From Deltaproteobacteria bacterium (GTDB taxonomy: Bacteria; SAR324; NAC60-12), in contig PANO01000006.1 in the NCBI GenBank assembly GCA_002707655.1, positions 13,155-19,052 of the forward strand: a stretch of 5,898 bases of DNA, in the 5' to 3' direction. Positions 1 through 5,761 of this stretch are shown here, one piece after another (position 1 is the first letter of the stretch; every line of letters begins with the position of its first letter). The notes beneath the pieces were generated by a model, which saw only the letters and a program-made list of their open reading frames with translations, searched no databases and was not told the DNA's origin. A program made the translations under genes and the position numbers.

Positions 1-2
1 AG

Positions 3-92
3 AACACGGTCCACGGTTCGGACAGCTTGGAGAACGCGGCCATCGAGATCGCCTACTTCTTCGCCAAGACCGAACTGGTCAACGCCGGCTGA
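3..92 (+). CDS. ndk: Nucleoside diphosphate kinase, C-terminal end (partial at window start)
   Basis: The last 29 codons of a gene that begins before the window, ending at a TGA. The product transfers the gamma phosphate from ATP to other nucleoside diphosphates through a phosphohistidine intermediate, keeping NTP and dNTP pools balanced in the cytoplasm. The visible peptide starts with NTVHGSDS, which matches the family's active-site signature N-x-x-H-[GA]-S-D; the His at visible residue 4 is the phosphorylated catalytic residue. It is followed by the usual C-terminal helix (ENAAIEIAYFF) and a short tail, the normal place for the protein to end, so the 3' end looks intact. Its stop lies only 3 bp from the stop of the convergent engB gene. 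The upstream part, promoter and start are outside the window. Identification is strong despite the short length because the active-site motif is complete. Confidence 0.93.
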   Translation, partial: NTVHGSDSLENAAIEIAYFFAKTELVNAG

Positions 93-95
93 GTT

Positions 96-674
96 TCAGG
101 AAAGCCACGGTCGCAGGGCGCCCCAAATCTGGCGGCGTCCGATTTTTTTGAGAGACGAGTGGGCCAGTGGCGGTTGCTCCAACCCAAGTTTTTGCTGGAT
201 GATCCGGTTCTGCTTGGCGAGGTCGTTACGCTTGAGCTTGTCCACCTTGTTTGCCACCACCAGCACAGGACGCTGGCTCTCGTCGAGCCACTGTTTGAAC
301 TGGACATCCTCCGCAGTCGGCCCTTGTCGGCTGTCAATGATCAGCACCACCCCACGCAGCGACTCCCGCCCAGCGAGGTACGCCTCGATCAGTGCCCGCC
401 AACTCCGCCGGATGGGTTCCGGAACCTTTGCAAAGCCATAGCCCGGCAGGTCAACGCAGTGGAAACTCTGGTTGATCCGGAAGAAGTTGATGAGTTGCGT
501 CTTGCCCGGAGTCGAGCTGGTCTTGACGAGGCTCTTGCGGTTGAGGAGCGAATTGATCAGCGTGGACTTGCCCACGTTGGAGCGCCCCACAAAGGCGACC
601 TCCGGAACTTTGGTGGGCGGAAACTGCTTGGGGGCAGCGGCACTGATGACCAGTTCCGCCGAGGTGATTTTCAT
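96..674 (-). CDS. engB: Ribosome biogenesis GTP-binding protein EngB (YihA/YsxC family)
   Basis: A 192-residue GTPase of the TRAFAC EngB family, the usual length, needed in studied bacteria for late assembly of the large ribosomal subunit; cytoplasmic. All G motifs are visible: G1/P-loop GRSNVGKS at 30-37, the EngB-type G2 TPGKTQ at 55-60, G3 DLPGYG at 75-80, G4 NKVDK at 142-146 (usually TKADK) and G5 SSLKKIG around 173-179. The N-terminal VPEVAFVGRSNVGKSTLIN stretch is diagnostic. The ATG overlaps the TGA of the upstream membrane-protein gene as ATGA and has GA-rich Shine-Dalgarno sequence within that gene (GGGGAG at 677-682), so translation is probably coupled. It converges on ndk with almost no spacer. 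The opposite strand carries a long open frame that is only a shadow of this gene. No damage is visible. Confidence 0.96.
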   Translation of the reverse strand: MKITSAELVISAAAPKQFPPTKVPEVAFVGRSNVGKSTLINSLLNRKSLVKTSSTPGKTQLINFFRINQSFHCVDLPGYGFAKVPEPIRRSWRALIEAYLAGRESLRGVVLIIDSRQGPTAEDVQFKQWLDESQRPVLVVANKVDKLKRNDLAKQNRIIQQKLGLEQPPLAHSSLKKIGRRQIWGALRPWLS

Positions 675-1540
675 TGCTCCCCGCCCTCCGGATGCTCCGG
701 CGGCTCAGGGTCAGTTTGGGCGGCTTGCGAGGGAGGGCCGAACCAACGCTGGGAAAGCTGCTCCAACTGCTCTAGTTGGAATCCGGATTCCTGGTGCGCG
801 AGGTCGAAGTAGAGCAGCACGGAAAGCAGTGCGGCTAACGGGAAGAAGAACAAGGCGGTGAGGTACTTCGCCCAGTGGATCGCCTGTTTCACCTCCTCAT
901 TCTGAATGAGTCCGATGATCTGCACCTCTAGGGCAGAGTCGGGATTGAGTTCAAAATCAAGTTCCGGCAGAAACGCCTGCAACAGCACCCACATCAACAA
1001 GAACTGCAACGCCGTGCTGGTCACAACCACTCCGGACACCCGGGAGAGCTTGGTGCGGACGAGTTGGAAACTGCGGGCCAAGGCGGGCAAACCCCGCACC
1101 TGCTCCACCATGTACACGGGTTGAGCGAGTGAGAAGGCAAAGAGGCTGAACAACCAAAGCGAAACCATCATCACGTTGATCGGGAACGGCAGTGTCATTC
1201 CGATCACGCCAAAGAGGAAGAGCATGTACTGCAGGACCGCGATGTGCATGGCCCCAAAAAACACGCGACTGCGGAAAATGTTGAGGATGCCTAGGGTTGG
1301 GAAGGCTCCTCCCTGAAAGGCGAGGACCACCACTCCGAGGGCCATCGCCCCTTCTAAGATGTGCATCATCAGCATGAATAAGACACTTTCCGTCTCGATC
1401 AATCCGCCGATGCTCAGCAGCATTGACGGGATCAGCAGCACTCCGGTCAGCAGCACCATCGGCAGGAAGTGCTTTCGATAGAGCCGGAAGCTGCTCACGA
1501 AGAGGCTGAGGAAACTGTGCGAGTGTGTTAGTGGGTTCAC
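671..1540 (-). CDS. Six-helix integral membrane protein, resembling the glycerophosphodiester phosphodiesterase membrane-domain type
   Basis: A 289-residue protein with about six hydrophobic helices, near residues 26-46, 53-76, 96-118, 120-140, 168-190 and 226-246, and a charged, Pro/Glu-rich cytoplasmic-looking tail (267-289). No signal peptide and no catalytic motif is seen. Two short stretches recall the membrane domain found alone or fused to glycerophosphodiester phosphodiesterases: the amphipathic EQVRGLPALARSFQLVR segment between helices 4 and 5, and LLYFDLAHQESGFQLEQL after the last helix (compare the family's LLYYDLRxRxEGFDLE ending). That family has no established biochemical role, so function is unknown. 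The start is GTG at 1538-1540, with no good Shine-Dalgarno; an internal ATG at residue 28 would cut the first helix and is less likely. It precedes engB in an ATGA overlap and diverges from the pseudo-kinase gene with 29 bp between starts. Confidence 0.8.
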   Translation of the reverse strand: MNPLTHSHSFLSLFVSSFRLYRKHFLPMVLLTGVLLIPSMLLSIGGLIETESVLFMLMMHILEGAMALGVVVLAFQGGAFPTLGILNIFRSRVFFGAMHIAVLQYMLFLFGVIGMTLPFPINVMMVSLWLFSLFAFSLAQPVYMVEQVRGLPALARSFQLVRTKLSRVSGVVVTSTALQFLLMWVLLQAFLPELDFELNPDSALEVQIIGLIQNEEVKQAIHWAKYLTALFFFPLAALLSVLLYFDLAHQESGFQLEQLEQLSQRWFGPPSQAAQTDPEPPEHPEGGEQ

Positions 1541-1569
1541 GGGTGAGTTAGGTCAAAATTGATGCAAGA

Positions 1570-2514
1570 ATGTCTAGAGAAATCATAACAAGGCTTCCCC
1601 CTGCATTACAAGCGGAAGGGGCAGAATCCTATCTTCCAGACGAAGCAGATCGGCAGATCGTTCTACTCCAACAGGAAGTCGACAAGCTCGACAAGCAGGT
1701 TGGCGAGTTGCAGAAAACCCGCCAAACACTGGACGAACGGCTGGCCGAAGCTGATTCCCGGACTCGGCAGCTTGAGGGAGAACTGGAGTCGCAGCAGCAC
1801 CCGCCCAAACTCACAAGTGGTACCGACCTTCGTCAGCATGGCGTGGCGGTGCTTTTCCGATTGTTGGAGGAATTGGGGCAGTCGCTCATGCAAACCCTTT
1901 CCGAACTGGAAACCACGCTCGGGCGGATCATGCATCCGGAAGCCCTTGGTTTGGTGCAACGCTGCCGGGATCGGCTCCTGATCCTCACCGAACGTATCCT
2001 CACCCTCCAGCGCCACGCCGAACCACTGCAAAATCCGTGGGTTCCAAAAACCGACTGGCTCGACCTCTTGGATTTTTTCAAGGAACTCGCCCGCCAGCAA
2101 AGCCTAGAGACGGCCAGCATCCGCCTGTTCTCATCTCCCCGTTTGCAGGCGGTGGGACAGTTGGATCCCGCCCGCTTTGAGGAAGCGGCCTTGCTGCTGC
2201 TTCAAGAAGTCCAACGCCGCAACCCTGACGAGGAGATTACCGTCACCCTGCGGAAGTCCGGACTGGATTCCGCGCAACTACTCGTGGCCCTGTCGGGGGC
2301 TGCGGATTGGGAACTTCCGGAAACAGCCACCCTTGCGGATTTCCTGACGCAGCAGCTGGAGGAATCAGACACCTTCGGGTTGGAACTGCTGGTCGCGTGG
2401 GATGTGCTGGACCGGCACGGCATCGCCCTTGAATTTCACCGCGAGCAGGAACGCGCCTCCGGTTTCAGCTTCAGCCTGCCCCTGCACCCAGACTCAGCGA
2501 CTCAGTTCACTTAA
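1570..2514 (+). CDS. Coiled-coil protein with a degenerate histidine-kinase-like (DHp plus HATPase) core
   Basis: A 314-residue soluble protein with no signal peptide or membrane helix. Residues about 27-76 form a heptad-rich coiled coil (IVLLQQEVDKLDKQV onward). Residues about 86-148 look like two long helices, as in the dimerisation domain of sensor kinases, but the first helix has no H-box and no phosphoacceptor His. Residues 161-306 follow the order of a kinase ATPase domain: TDWLDLLDFFKEL, LDPARFEEAALLLLQEV (198-214) where an N-box is expected, EEITVTLRKSG, LVALSGAADWELP (238-250) where DxGxGxP is expected, FGLELLVAWDVLDRHGIALEF (269-289) where GLGL and the following helix are expected, and FSFSLPL (299-305) as the last strand. 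The N-box Asn, the G1 Asp and the G2 glycines are replaced, so ATP binding is unlikely. This is my alignment by eye. The product could be a scaffold or a partner of a real kinase. The ATG has no clear Shine-Dalgarno and no in-frame alternative start close upstream. Confidence 0.72.
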   Translation: MSREIITRLPPALQAEGAESYLPDEADRQIVLLQQEVDKLDKQVGELQKTRQTLDERLAEADSRTRQLEGELESQQHPPKLTSGTDLRQHGVAVLFRLLEELGQSLMQTLSELETTLGRIMHPEALGLVQRCRDRLLILTERILTLQRHAEPLQNPWVPKTDWLDLLDFFKELARQQSLETASIRLFSSPRLQAVGQLDPARFEEAALLLLQEVQRRNPDEEITVTLRKSGLDSAQLLVALSGAADWELPETATLADFLTQQLEESDTFGLELLVAWDVLDRHGIALEFHREQERASGFSFSLPLHPDSATQFT

Positions 2515-2590
2515 CCCTTCTGGCAATCTAAGCGCTTGTGTCAAGATCATTCCGTCACGGTCCGCGGACGACACTGCCAACGTGTGGTCG
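2515..2590. repeat. Convergent spacer with two perfect palindromes and nested short inverted arms
   Basis: The 76 bp between the convergent pseudo-kinase and GntR genes contain AAGCGCTT (2530-2537) and GTCCGCGGAC (2560-2569), both perfect loopless palindromes. Around them are arms that could pair: TGGCA (2521-2525) with TGCCA (2575-2579), and GTGTC (2538-2542) with GACAC (2570-2574). A bidirectional terminator is expected at this position, but there is no T-tract on either strand, so an intrinsic terminator is not supported. It is also where base composition starts to drop, so it may be an old insertion boundary. No direct repeats or integrase site were seen. Confidence 0.3.
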
Positions 2591-3262
2591 TTACAATAGT
2601 ACGGGTTCCAAGATAGCACGACGGGACCAGTTGACAATGTGCTTCTCCAACTGCCTGACCGCCTCCTCCAGCCGACCGTTTGCGACCTGCTCCACCAGCG
2701 CCCGGTGGTCTTTCAGGGAAGTTTGCGTAGCGTCATTCGTCTGCGAAATGTAGTGACGGATCGTCTCGATGATTGAGTTGATGCTGTTGTAGTGTTCGGT
2801 CAAGAAACGATTGCCGCTGGCCTCGAAAAACGCCTGGTGAAACTGAGTGTCCAGAGACAAGTAGTTCTCGCGCTCCAACTCTCCTTGGTTGTCTGCCATT
2901 CTTCCCAGAATCAGCTCAAGTTGCCGCGTCAGTCCGGAGTGGTCGCGATCCACCCCGTAGCGCAAGGCTTGGGACTCCAGCGCGAAACGAAGTTCGCAGA
3001 ACTGCACAAGTTCCTGCTGGTTCATTGAAAACACCCGGTACCCCTTGTGTGTTTCCGAAACGACTAACCTTTCAGACTTCAGCAGTGACAGTGCCTCGCG
3101 TACCGGGGTCTTGCTGATCTCAAGCGCCTGAGACAGCGCCGTCTCGGTTAGCGGCTGATCCAGCCGGAGTTCCTTGCGGATGATGCTGACTCGGATCGTA
3201 TCAGCCGCAATCTGTGCCAGCGATCGGTGTGGAGTTTCAATTTCCAGTGACAGTGTCTCCAT
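2591..3262 (-). CDS. GntR-family transcriptional regulator, FadR subfamily (FCD effector domain)
   Basis: A 223-residue DNA-binding regulator, normal length for the subfamily. The N-terminal winged helix-turn-helix spans about residues 14-78, with the recognition region LTETALSQALEISKTPVREAL (38-58) and wing GYRV (74-77). The C-terminal all-helical FCD domain spans about 86-215 and keeps candidate metal/ligand residues D138 and H142 (in LDTQFHQAF), H186 (KDHRALV) and H208 (LEKHIV). Such proteins usually repress neighbouring catabolic genes until a carboxylate or sugar-derived metabolite binds. I chose the ATG at 3260-3262 because AAGGG at 3269-3273 sits 6 nt upstream and the protein begins as relatives do. 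The open frame extends to a GTG at 3338-3340, but those 26 extra residues are atypical and run through promoter-like AT-rich DNA. It is divergent from the sugar-type operon, its likely target. Ligand unknown. Confidence 0.92.
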   Translation of the reverse strand: METLSLEIETPHRSLAQIAADTIRVSIIRKELRLDQPLTETALSQALEISKTPVREALSLLKSERLVVSETHKGYRVFSMNQQELVQFCELRFALESQALRYGVDRDHSGLTRQLELILGRMADNQGELERENYLSLDTQFHQAFFEASGNRFLTEHYNSINSIIETIRHYISQTNDATQTSLKDHRALVEQVANGRLEEAVRQLEKHIVNWSRRAILEPVLL

Positions 3263-3268
3263 ACTTGG

Positions 3269-3273
3269 CCCTT
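3269..3273 (-). promoter_or_regulatory. Shine-Dalgarno site that decides the GntR start
   Basis: On the minus strand AAGGG lies 6 nt before the ATG at 3260-3262. The upstream in-frame GTG at 3338-3340 has only a weak GGAAA directly against it. This favours the shorter, 223-residue protein. Confidence 0.55.
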
Positions 3274-3334
3274 GGGAAGTCCGGGATGGAATCGTAGAGA
3301 TTCCTTCCCATGATACCAGTCTATAAAAAAAATG

Positions 3335-3363
3335 TTGCACTTTCCATTTTACAAAAATAGTAT
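3335..3363 (+). promoter_or_regulatory. Candidate sigma70-type promoter for the rightward operon
   Basis: TTGCAC (3335-3340) and TAGTAT (3358-3363) are separated by exactly 17 bp of AT-rich sequence (TTTCCATTTTACAAAAA), a good spacing for a housekeeping promoter with moderate matches to TTGACA and TATAAT. It points toward the oxidoreductase and lies in the divergent gap, the expected place. The transcript would have a leader of about 70 nt before the ATG at 3442. The region is so AT-rich that chance matches are possible, and no start site is known. A minus-strand promoter for the GntR gene must also lie here, but I see no convincing pair. Confidence 0.4.
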
Positions 3364-3370
3364 ATCATAC
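3360..3370. promoter_or_regulatory. Candidate GntR operator, inverted repeat GTAT-ATC-ATAC
   Basis: GTAT and ATAC arms are separated by 3 bp and overlap the last bases of the proposed -10 box. FadR-subfamily operators are often short palindromes with GT...AC cores, and autoregulated divergent regulators commonly bind the shared gap. Position and symmetry fit a repressor site, but arms of 4 bp in AT-rich DNA can occur by chance. Confidence 0.28.
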
Positions 3371-3404
3371 ATAATATCTCAAGAGAAAATGAGACCCGGG
3401 TGTC

Positions 3405-3416
3405 CTCCGAACGGAG
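3405..3416 (+). repeat. Small hairpin CTCCG-AA-CGGAG in the operon leader
   Basis: Perfect 5-bp arms with a 2-nt centre lie 26 bp before the ATG at 3442. It would be in the transcribed leader if the proposed promoter is right. There is no following T-run, so it is not an intrinsic terminator; a role in leader folding or as a protein site is possible but unproven. Confidence 0.3.
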
Positions 3417-3441
3417 TTTGATCATAAACAAAGCTGCTACG

Positions 3442-4497
3442 ATGAAAGAGACTGCACGAATTGCCGTTGTCGGTGCTGGATGGTGGGCCTGCGAGTTCCA
3501 CATCCCGCATGTGTTACAAAACCCAAATGCCGAACTGGTATCAGCATCGAGGCTTGGAGCCAAGGAACTCGACCACATCAAAAACCGTTTCGGGATTCCT
3601 CATGTCACGGAAAACCATCGGGAGGTTTACTCCCAGCATCCCGATGGAGTGATCGTATCATCTCCACACACCTACCACTTTGAACACGCGGCAACTGCGT
3701 TGGAGAATCGCTGTCATGTTTTGGTGGAGAAGCCCATGGTGACCGAAATTCAGGAGGCCCGTGATCTGAGCCAAATGGTGGAACAATCCGGAAAGATTCT
3801 GATGACGCCTTACGGCTTGAACCACACCCGCTTCATGGAGCAGGCCGCAGATCATGTCCGGGACGGGCAGATTGGCGAGATCAAGCACATCGTGCTGCAC
3901 ATGTCTTCGGCGTTGATGGATTTATTTGGAGGCGAACCCATGCTGGAAACCGAGAAACATTTGTTCCGCCCCCCGGCATCAACATGGGCCGATCCGCAAC
4001 GTGCTGGTGGCTATGGGTGGGGGCAGATGTCCCATGCACTGGCTGCGTTGTTTTTCGTGACGGGCCTAGAGCCAATGGACATCCATGCAGTAGCAGGCAA
4101 GTCCCCCACTGGTGTAGATTATTTTGATGCCGCCATCCTGCGCTTCACGCAGGATGCTACGGGAACGATTTCCGGTGCTGCGGGATTGCCGAAACACTGT
4201 CCACCTCAGTTAGATCTCAAGGTTTACGGCAGTGAGGGAATGCTATTGCTGGATGTAGAAGAAGGTCGAGAGCGCTTGCAAATCCGCCGTTTTGATGGAA
4301 ACGATACGATTGAATCCATGAAGCTAGGGGAGGGGTACGGCTCTTATTCCACTCAAGAATCAATTAACCGTTTCATCACACTTTGCCGAGACGGGCAAGC
4401 CCGCAACTGCGGAGATCATGTTGTGGGGGCAAAAACTATTCAAGTCCTGAAAGCAATGTATGAATCAATTTCAACGAGTAAAACCGTAACATGCTGA
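3442..4497 (+). CDS. Gfo/Idh/MocA-family NAD(P)-dependent oxidoreductase
   Basis: A 351-residue protein of the family that oxidises or reduces hydroxyl/keto groups of sugars, inositols and their derivatives using NAD(P). The N-terminal Rossmann fold starts at once: RIAVVGAGWWACEFHIP (6-22) holds the dinucleotide-binding GxGxxA/G loop. HVLVEKPM (92-99) is the family's EKP signature, whose Lys97 is a catalytic or cofactor-contacting residue. The C-terminal alpha/beta domain follows (about 125-345), with H198 in GQMSHALAA at the position of the conserved His of the G-x-H motif. The substrate cannot be told from sequence. I start at ATG 3442 because the family begins just before the Rossmann strand. 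A GTG at 3400 would add 14 residues (MSSERSLIINKAAT) across the hairpin; neither start has a good ribosome site. Its stop overlaps the next ATG by 7 nt (ATGCTGA), so it is cotranscribed with the dioxygenase gene. Confidence 0.92.
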   Translation: MKETARIAVVGAGWWACEFHIPHVLQNPNAELVSASRLGAKELDHIKNRFGIPHVTENHREVYSQHPDGVIVSSPHTYHFEHAATALENRCHVLVEKPMVTEIQEARDLSQMVEQSGKILMTPYGLNHTRFMEQAADHVRDGQIGEIKHIVLHMSSALMDLFGGEPMLETEKHLFRPPASTWADPQRAGGYGWGQMSHALAALFFVTGLEPMDIHAVAGKSPTGVDYFDAAILRFTQDATGTISGAAGLPKHCPPQLDLKVYGSEGMLLLDVEEGRERLQIRRFDGNDTIESMKLGEGYGSYSTQESINRFITLCRDGQARNCGDHVVGAKTIQVLKAMYESISTSKTVTC

Positions 4498-5354
4498 GAG
4501 CTGATCCTAGTGAACTGAAAGACAACTACCAACGTCAGGGATTTGTCGTAATCAATGAACTGTTTGACGAGGCGGAAGTTGCCGAATTCCAGCGGGGGAC
4601 CGATGAGCTGGTGGAGCAGTCAAAAAACCACCAGGAATCAGACTCGAAATTCGATCTGGAACCAGATCACTCGGAGGCCGCCCCCCGCGTGCAGCGGATT
4701 AAAGTTCCACACAAGCAGAGCGAGGTGTTTAGCAGGGCAGTGCGGAACCCAAAAATACTCCTTGTGTTAAAAATACTGCTCGGAGAAAATGTCCGCTTCC
4801 GGAACAGCAAACTCAACATCAAAGCTGCTCACGGAGGCTCTGCGGTGAACTGGCATCAGGACTGGGCATTTTATCCGCATACCAATCCTGATTTGTTGGC
4901 AGTGGGAATCATGATTGACGATATTGACGAAGACAATGCTCCTTTGATGGTGGTTCCACAAAGTCATCTGGGCAAAACTTTGAATCACCACTACAAGGGG
5001 ATTTTTAGTGGTTCTGTTGACTTGGAAAAGGAAGGGATCGATCTTTCAACAGCTGTTAAAATTACGGGTAAAGCCGGTTCCGCGAGCTTTCATCACGTCA
5101 AAACTCTACATGGATCAAGTCCGAATTTTTCAAACCGACCACGCAGGCTGTTACTATTTGAATATGCTGATGCTGATGCCTGGCCCTTGGTTGATTTTGA
5201 AGTTTATGGTGCTTTTTCAGAATACGAAGAAAAAATCGTGATTGGGATAAGCACCCTGCAACCACGATGTGAAAATGTGGACATGATTATGCCTTATCCC
5301 AGACCTCAGAATCCAGATTCAATCTACCGAATTCAGGAGGTCCGCAAGTCATAA
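4491..5354 (+). CDS. Phytanoyl-CoA dioxygenase (PhyH) family Fe(II)/2-oxoglutarate-dependent oxygenase
   Basis: A 287-residue cupin-fold enzyme of the PhyH superfamily, which couples decarboxylation of 2-oxoglutarate to hydroxylation of a substrate using O2 and Fe(II). The N-terminal segment DNYQRQGFVVINELFDEAEV (11-30) is the typical entry. The iron triad is visible: H122 and D124 in NWHQDWAFYPH (120-130), and H207 in KTLHGSSPN. R218, 11 residues after H207 in the RPRR stretch, is the expected 2-oxoglutarate-binding arginine (same spacing as in human PHYH). APLMVVPQSHLG (150-161) is the characteristic strand-turn. All catalytic residues are present, so it should be active. Bacterial members act on very varied small molecules and fatty acyl chains are not implied. 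No good Shine-Dalgarno precedes the ATG; translation is probably coupled to the overlapping oxidoreductase gene. The second half is clearly more AT-rich than the left-hand genes. Confidence 0.93.
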   Translation: MLRADPSELKDNYQRQGFVVINELFDEAEVAEFQRGTDELVEQSKNHQESDSKFDLEPDHSEAAPRVQRIKVPHKQSEVFSRAVRNPKILLVLKILLGENVRFRNSKLNIKAAHGGSAVNWHQDWAFYPHTNPDLLAVGIMIDDIDEDNAPLMVVPQSHLGKTLNHHYKGIFSGSVDLEKEGIDLSTAVKITGKAGSASFHHVKTLHGSSPNFSNRPRRLLLFEYADADAWPLVDFEVYGAFSEYEEKIVIGISTLQPRCENVDMIMPYPRPQNPDSIYRIQEVRKS

Positions 5355-5400
5355 CCAATATAGTTTTAAATCAAAAATTTCGTAATAATTGAACTCAGTT

Positions 5401-5405
5401 GAGGA
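5401..5405 (+). promoter_or_regulatory. Shine-Dalgarno site that decides the mutarotase start
   Basis: GAGGA lies 8 nt before the ATG at 5414, good spacing, but only 2 nt before the ATG at 5408 and it overlaps the TTG at 5399. It selects 5414. It partly lies in a small inverted repeat CTCA-GT-TGAG (5394-5403) that could mask it. Confidence 0.6.
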
Positions 5406-5413
5406 AAATGAAG

Positions 5414-5734
5414 ATGAGCAACACATCATTTGCTTGGGTTCTGGAAGTCAGACCCGGATATGAGGAAGAGTACAAAAAGAGGCATGAGGAAATCTGGCCG
5501 GAAATGGTTGAAATGCTACGGGAGTCCGGAGTAAAAAATTACTCGATTTTCCGTCATGGCTTGACGTTGTTTGGCTATTTTGAAACTGATGATTTGGAAA
5601 AAACCATTGCCCGCATCAACCAAAGCGAGGTCAACCAGAAGTGGGGTGAATACATGGCTCCCATAATGAAAATAGATGTGGACACCCGAATTAATTACCC
5701 GTTTCTGCTTCCACTGCAATGGCACATGGAATGA
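5414..5734 (+). CDS. rhaM: L-rhamnose mutarotase (RhaM/DUF718) family protein
   Basis: A 106-residue ferredoxin-like alpha/beta-barrel protein, close to the 104 residues of E. coli RhaM, which interconverts the alpha and beta anomers of L-rhamnose in the cytoplasm. The diagnostic core EEYKKRHEEIWPEMVEML (18-35) matches the family's EEYxRRHxxIWPEL pattern. H24 aligns with the catalytic His of E. coli RhaM (His22 as I recall) and Y20 with its partner Tyr. KWGEYMAPIM (76-85) matches the RWWKYM region, but the second Trp is Gly78 here. The family also contains members with other or unknown sugar specificity, so the symbol names the family, not a proven substrate. The start at 5414 is set by the GAGGA site. 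It lies 59 bp after the PhyH gene and just before a sugar ABC transporter gene, supporting a sugar-catabolic operon. No kinase, isomerase or aldolase of a rhamnose pathway is in view. Confidence 0.83.
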   Translation: MSNTSFAWVLEVRPGYEEEYKKRHEEIWPEMVEMLRESGVKNYSIFRHGLTLFGYFETDDLEKTIARINQSEVNQKWGEYMAPIMKIDVDTRINYPFLLPLQWHME

Positions 5735-5761
5735 AGACTTCAACCGTTTAAAATAAATAAT

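Noticed and set aside
159..812. 217-codon open frame on the plus strand opposite engB
   Set aside because: It lies fully antisense to engB and its upstream neighbour, whose G motifs are unmistakable. Its translation has no recognisable domain; it is a codon-structure shadow in G+C-rich DNA.
1663..2100. 145-codon open frame on the minus strand inside the pseudo-kinase gene
   Set aside because: It is antisense to a coherent coiled-coil/HATPase-like protein, lacks a ribosome site and has no family resemblance.
3263..3340. N-terminal extension of the GntR regulator from GTG 3338-3340
   Set aside because: The 26 extra residues are unlike the family's N-terminus and overlap the AT-rich promoter region; the ATG at 3260-3262 has a better Shine-Dalgarno.
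3311..3543. Inverted pair TGATACCAGT (3311-3320) and ACTGGTATCA (3534-3543) as paired operators
   Set aside because: Ten-base inverted matches are expected several times by chance in about 6 kb, and the second copy lies inside the oxidoreductase coding sequence with no further symmetry.
5399..5413. Mutarotase starts at TTG 5399 or ATG 5408
   Set aside because: The GAGGA at 5401-5405 overlaps or crowds these starts and is well spaced only for the ATG at 5414, which also gives the usual family length.
5731..5751. ATG at 5731 overlapping the mutarotase stop as the ABC gene start
   Set aside because: It is in another frame and ends at a TAA after six codons.
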